From: Oligosphaeraceae bacterium
GTDB taxonomy: Bacteria > Verrucomicrobiota > Lentisphaeria > Oligosphaerales > Oligosphaeraceae
Direction: 5' to 3'
Assembly: GCA_012515455.1 (NCBI GenBank)
Contig: JAAYYJ010000178.1
Span: 1-7,168, forward strand
Length of the DNA: 7,168 nt
This document shows, piece after piece, positions 6,409-7,168 of this stretch. Each line of letters starts with the position of its first letter. The stretch's first letter is position 1. A model generated the notes under the pieces. That model saw only the letters and a list, made by a program, of their open reading frames with translations. It was not told the origin of the DNA and did no database searches. The translations under genes and the position numbers were made by a program.

Positions 6409-7075
6409 AGGAAAAATTAACATGGATTTGGTGTTTTGCCACTTAGAGGACAACTTTTCCTTCGACGAATTGGTCATGAAGGTTGCAGATGCTTTTGAGC
6501 ACAAGGCCATCGCCGAATTGCTGAAACTGATTCTTGGTCTGATTCAAGAAGTCTTATTGAACAGGATTTTTGCCGGTCGGACTCCATGCTGCGAATGTGG
6601 AGACGGTAAACTGGTGCTCAATGGCGGGCGCAGCCGCAGAATTCGCACGAGTCTGGGCGAGTTCACCATGCGCGTCATACTGGTGAAATGCTGCAGATGT
6701 GGTGCAACCCATGCGCCTCTACTCAAGTTGATCAAATTCAGACACCACCAGACCAAGACGAACGAACTGGAGAAGCTGGTAGTCGAAACCATCAGCGAGA
6801 CAAGCTACCGCCGCGGTGTCGCCCAGCTTTCCCGCGACGGAAAGATTTCACTTCCTTACCGCACCGCCAATGAATGGATACTGAAAACGGACTGTGATGA
6901 AATACAAGTATCGGAAAAGGTGATTGGCTCCTATCCACTGGAAATCCTGGCTGACGGTACAAAGTACAAGATGGTTGAAGTGGGGACTGGTTTCCCACAA
7001 GGCATCGACCATGGTGGAGCGAGTAATGAGGGAGCTGGCCAGGCGTTTGAAAAACATTGCTTATGGCTGGAGTGA
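6404..7075 (+). pseudogene. Transposase, N-terminal part, out of frame with its C-terminus after an apparent internal deletion
   Basis: The frame gives 223 residues. Residues 1-60 are mostly helical. A zinc ribbon follows (C62-x2-C65 and C96-x2-C99), with SLGEFTMRVILVKCCRCG between and after, a pattern typical of UPF0236/ISLre2- and ISKra4-type transposases. Residues 119-160 look like a helix-turn-helix region. ILADGTKYK (181-189) carries an Asp (D184) that resembles the first catalytic residue of the DDE core. From about residue 190 the sequence no longer looks like protein (VEVGTGFPQGIDHGG) and ends at TGA 7073-7075, while the next frame picks up a good C-terminal transposase sequence. Related transposases are usually about 400-480 residues as I recall, so most of the catalytic core seems to be missing and the copy is probably inactive. 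It is in the same orientation as the upstream operon. Confidence 0.7.
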
Positions 7076-7168
7076 CAAAGGGGCAAAGAAGGTGGCGGGC
7101 ATCATCCTGAAGCGTTTTGCTAATGCAAGAGAATGGGAAAAGGAATGGAAGCAAAGAATGAACGTCAT
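6972..7168 (+). pseudogene. Transposase C-terminal fragment, +1 frame, running off the right edge
   Basis: In the frame of ATG 7011 the sequence reads GLVSHKASTMVERVMRELAR, then RLKNIAYGWSDKGAKKVAG and IILKRFANAREWEKEWKQRM, with no stop to the window edge. Charged helices with a VERVMREL motif and a WSDKGA turn look like the C-terminal end of the same transposase family. The overlapping frame (to 7075) has no such character. The joint with the N-terminal part lies somewhere around 6960-7000; its exact base cannot be placed from one copy. Confidence 0.55.

Larger units (their letters stand above)
6251..7168 (+). mobile_element. Left part of an insertion sequence (UPF0236/ISLre2- or ISKra4-like), right end outside window
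   Basis: The base composition turns noticeably more A/T-rich from about 6240. The segment holds a pair of imperfect direct repeats, a good promoter, a strong ribosome binding site and a zinc-ribbon transposase gene on the plus strand. The exact left terminus is not certain; it may be at either copy of the repeat (6251 or 6302). The right inverted end and target duplication cannot be seen. The family assignment rests on the recalled shape of the transposase and is tentative. Confidence 0.55.

Overview
The window looks like a piece of a Lentisphaerota chromosome (Victivallis/Oligosphaera-like), or possibly a related PVC-group bacterium. The main clue is the gene at 2749-3426. It has a prepilin leader of the type "KKFTLIELLVVIAIIAVLASMLLPAL" (seen in two overlapping parts, residues 3-28) and a C-terminal H-x9-DG motif, a combination greatly expanded in that group. 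The large secreted right-handed beta-helix proteins on either side fit the same lifestyle of polysaccharide breakdown. The host genes are GC-rich, and the right-hand end is visibly richer in A/T. The taxonomic call is an inference; there is no marker gene here.

Layout. (1) 1-2339, minus strand: one long gene that runs off the left edge, so both its start and its uninterrupted frame are visible but its stop is not. It encodes a secreted protein with N-terminal beta-sandwich regions, a fibronectin-III-like region, a parallel beta-helix and the beginning of another beta-sandwich. (2) 2340-2748: a divergent intergenic region with a candidate minus-strand promoter framed by an 8-bp inverted repeat, and a GC-rich hairpin. 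(3) 2749-3426 and 3458-6106, plus strand, 31 nt apart and probably one operon: a prepilin-like protein, then an 882-residue secreted beta-helix protein with two C-terminal carbohydrate-binding-like domains. (4) 6107-6250: a probable terminator. (5) From about 6251 to the right edge: the left part of an insertion sequence with a good promoter, a strong ribosome binding site and a transposase whose catalytic core seems to be deleted.

How the parts may work together: the two beta-helix proteins, encoded either side of a shared control region, probably act outside the cytoplasm on glycans, and the pseudopilin may be part of a surface or secretion structure expressed with the downstream one. No specific substrate can be read from the sequence. 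The insertion sequence is unrelated to them. It carries a notable arrangement: a 19-bp stem that can form only in transcripts entering from outside and that would hide the transposase start site, as known for IS10 and IS50.
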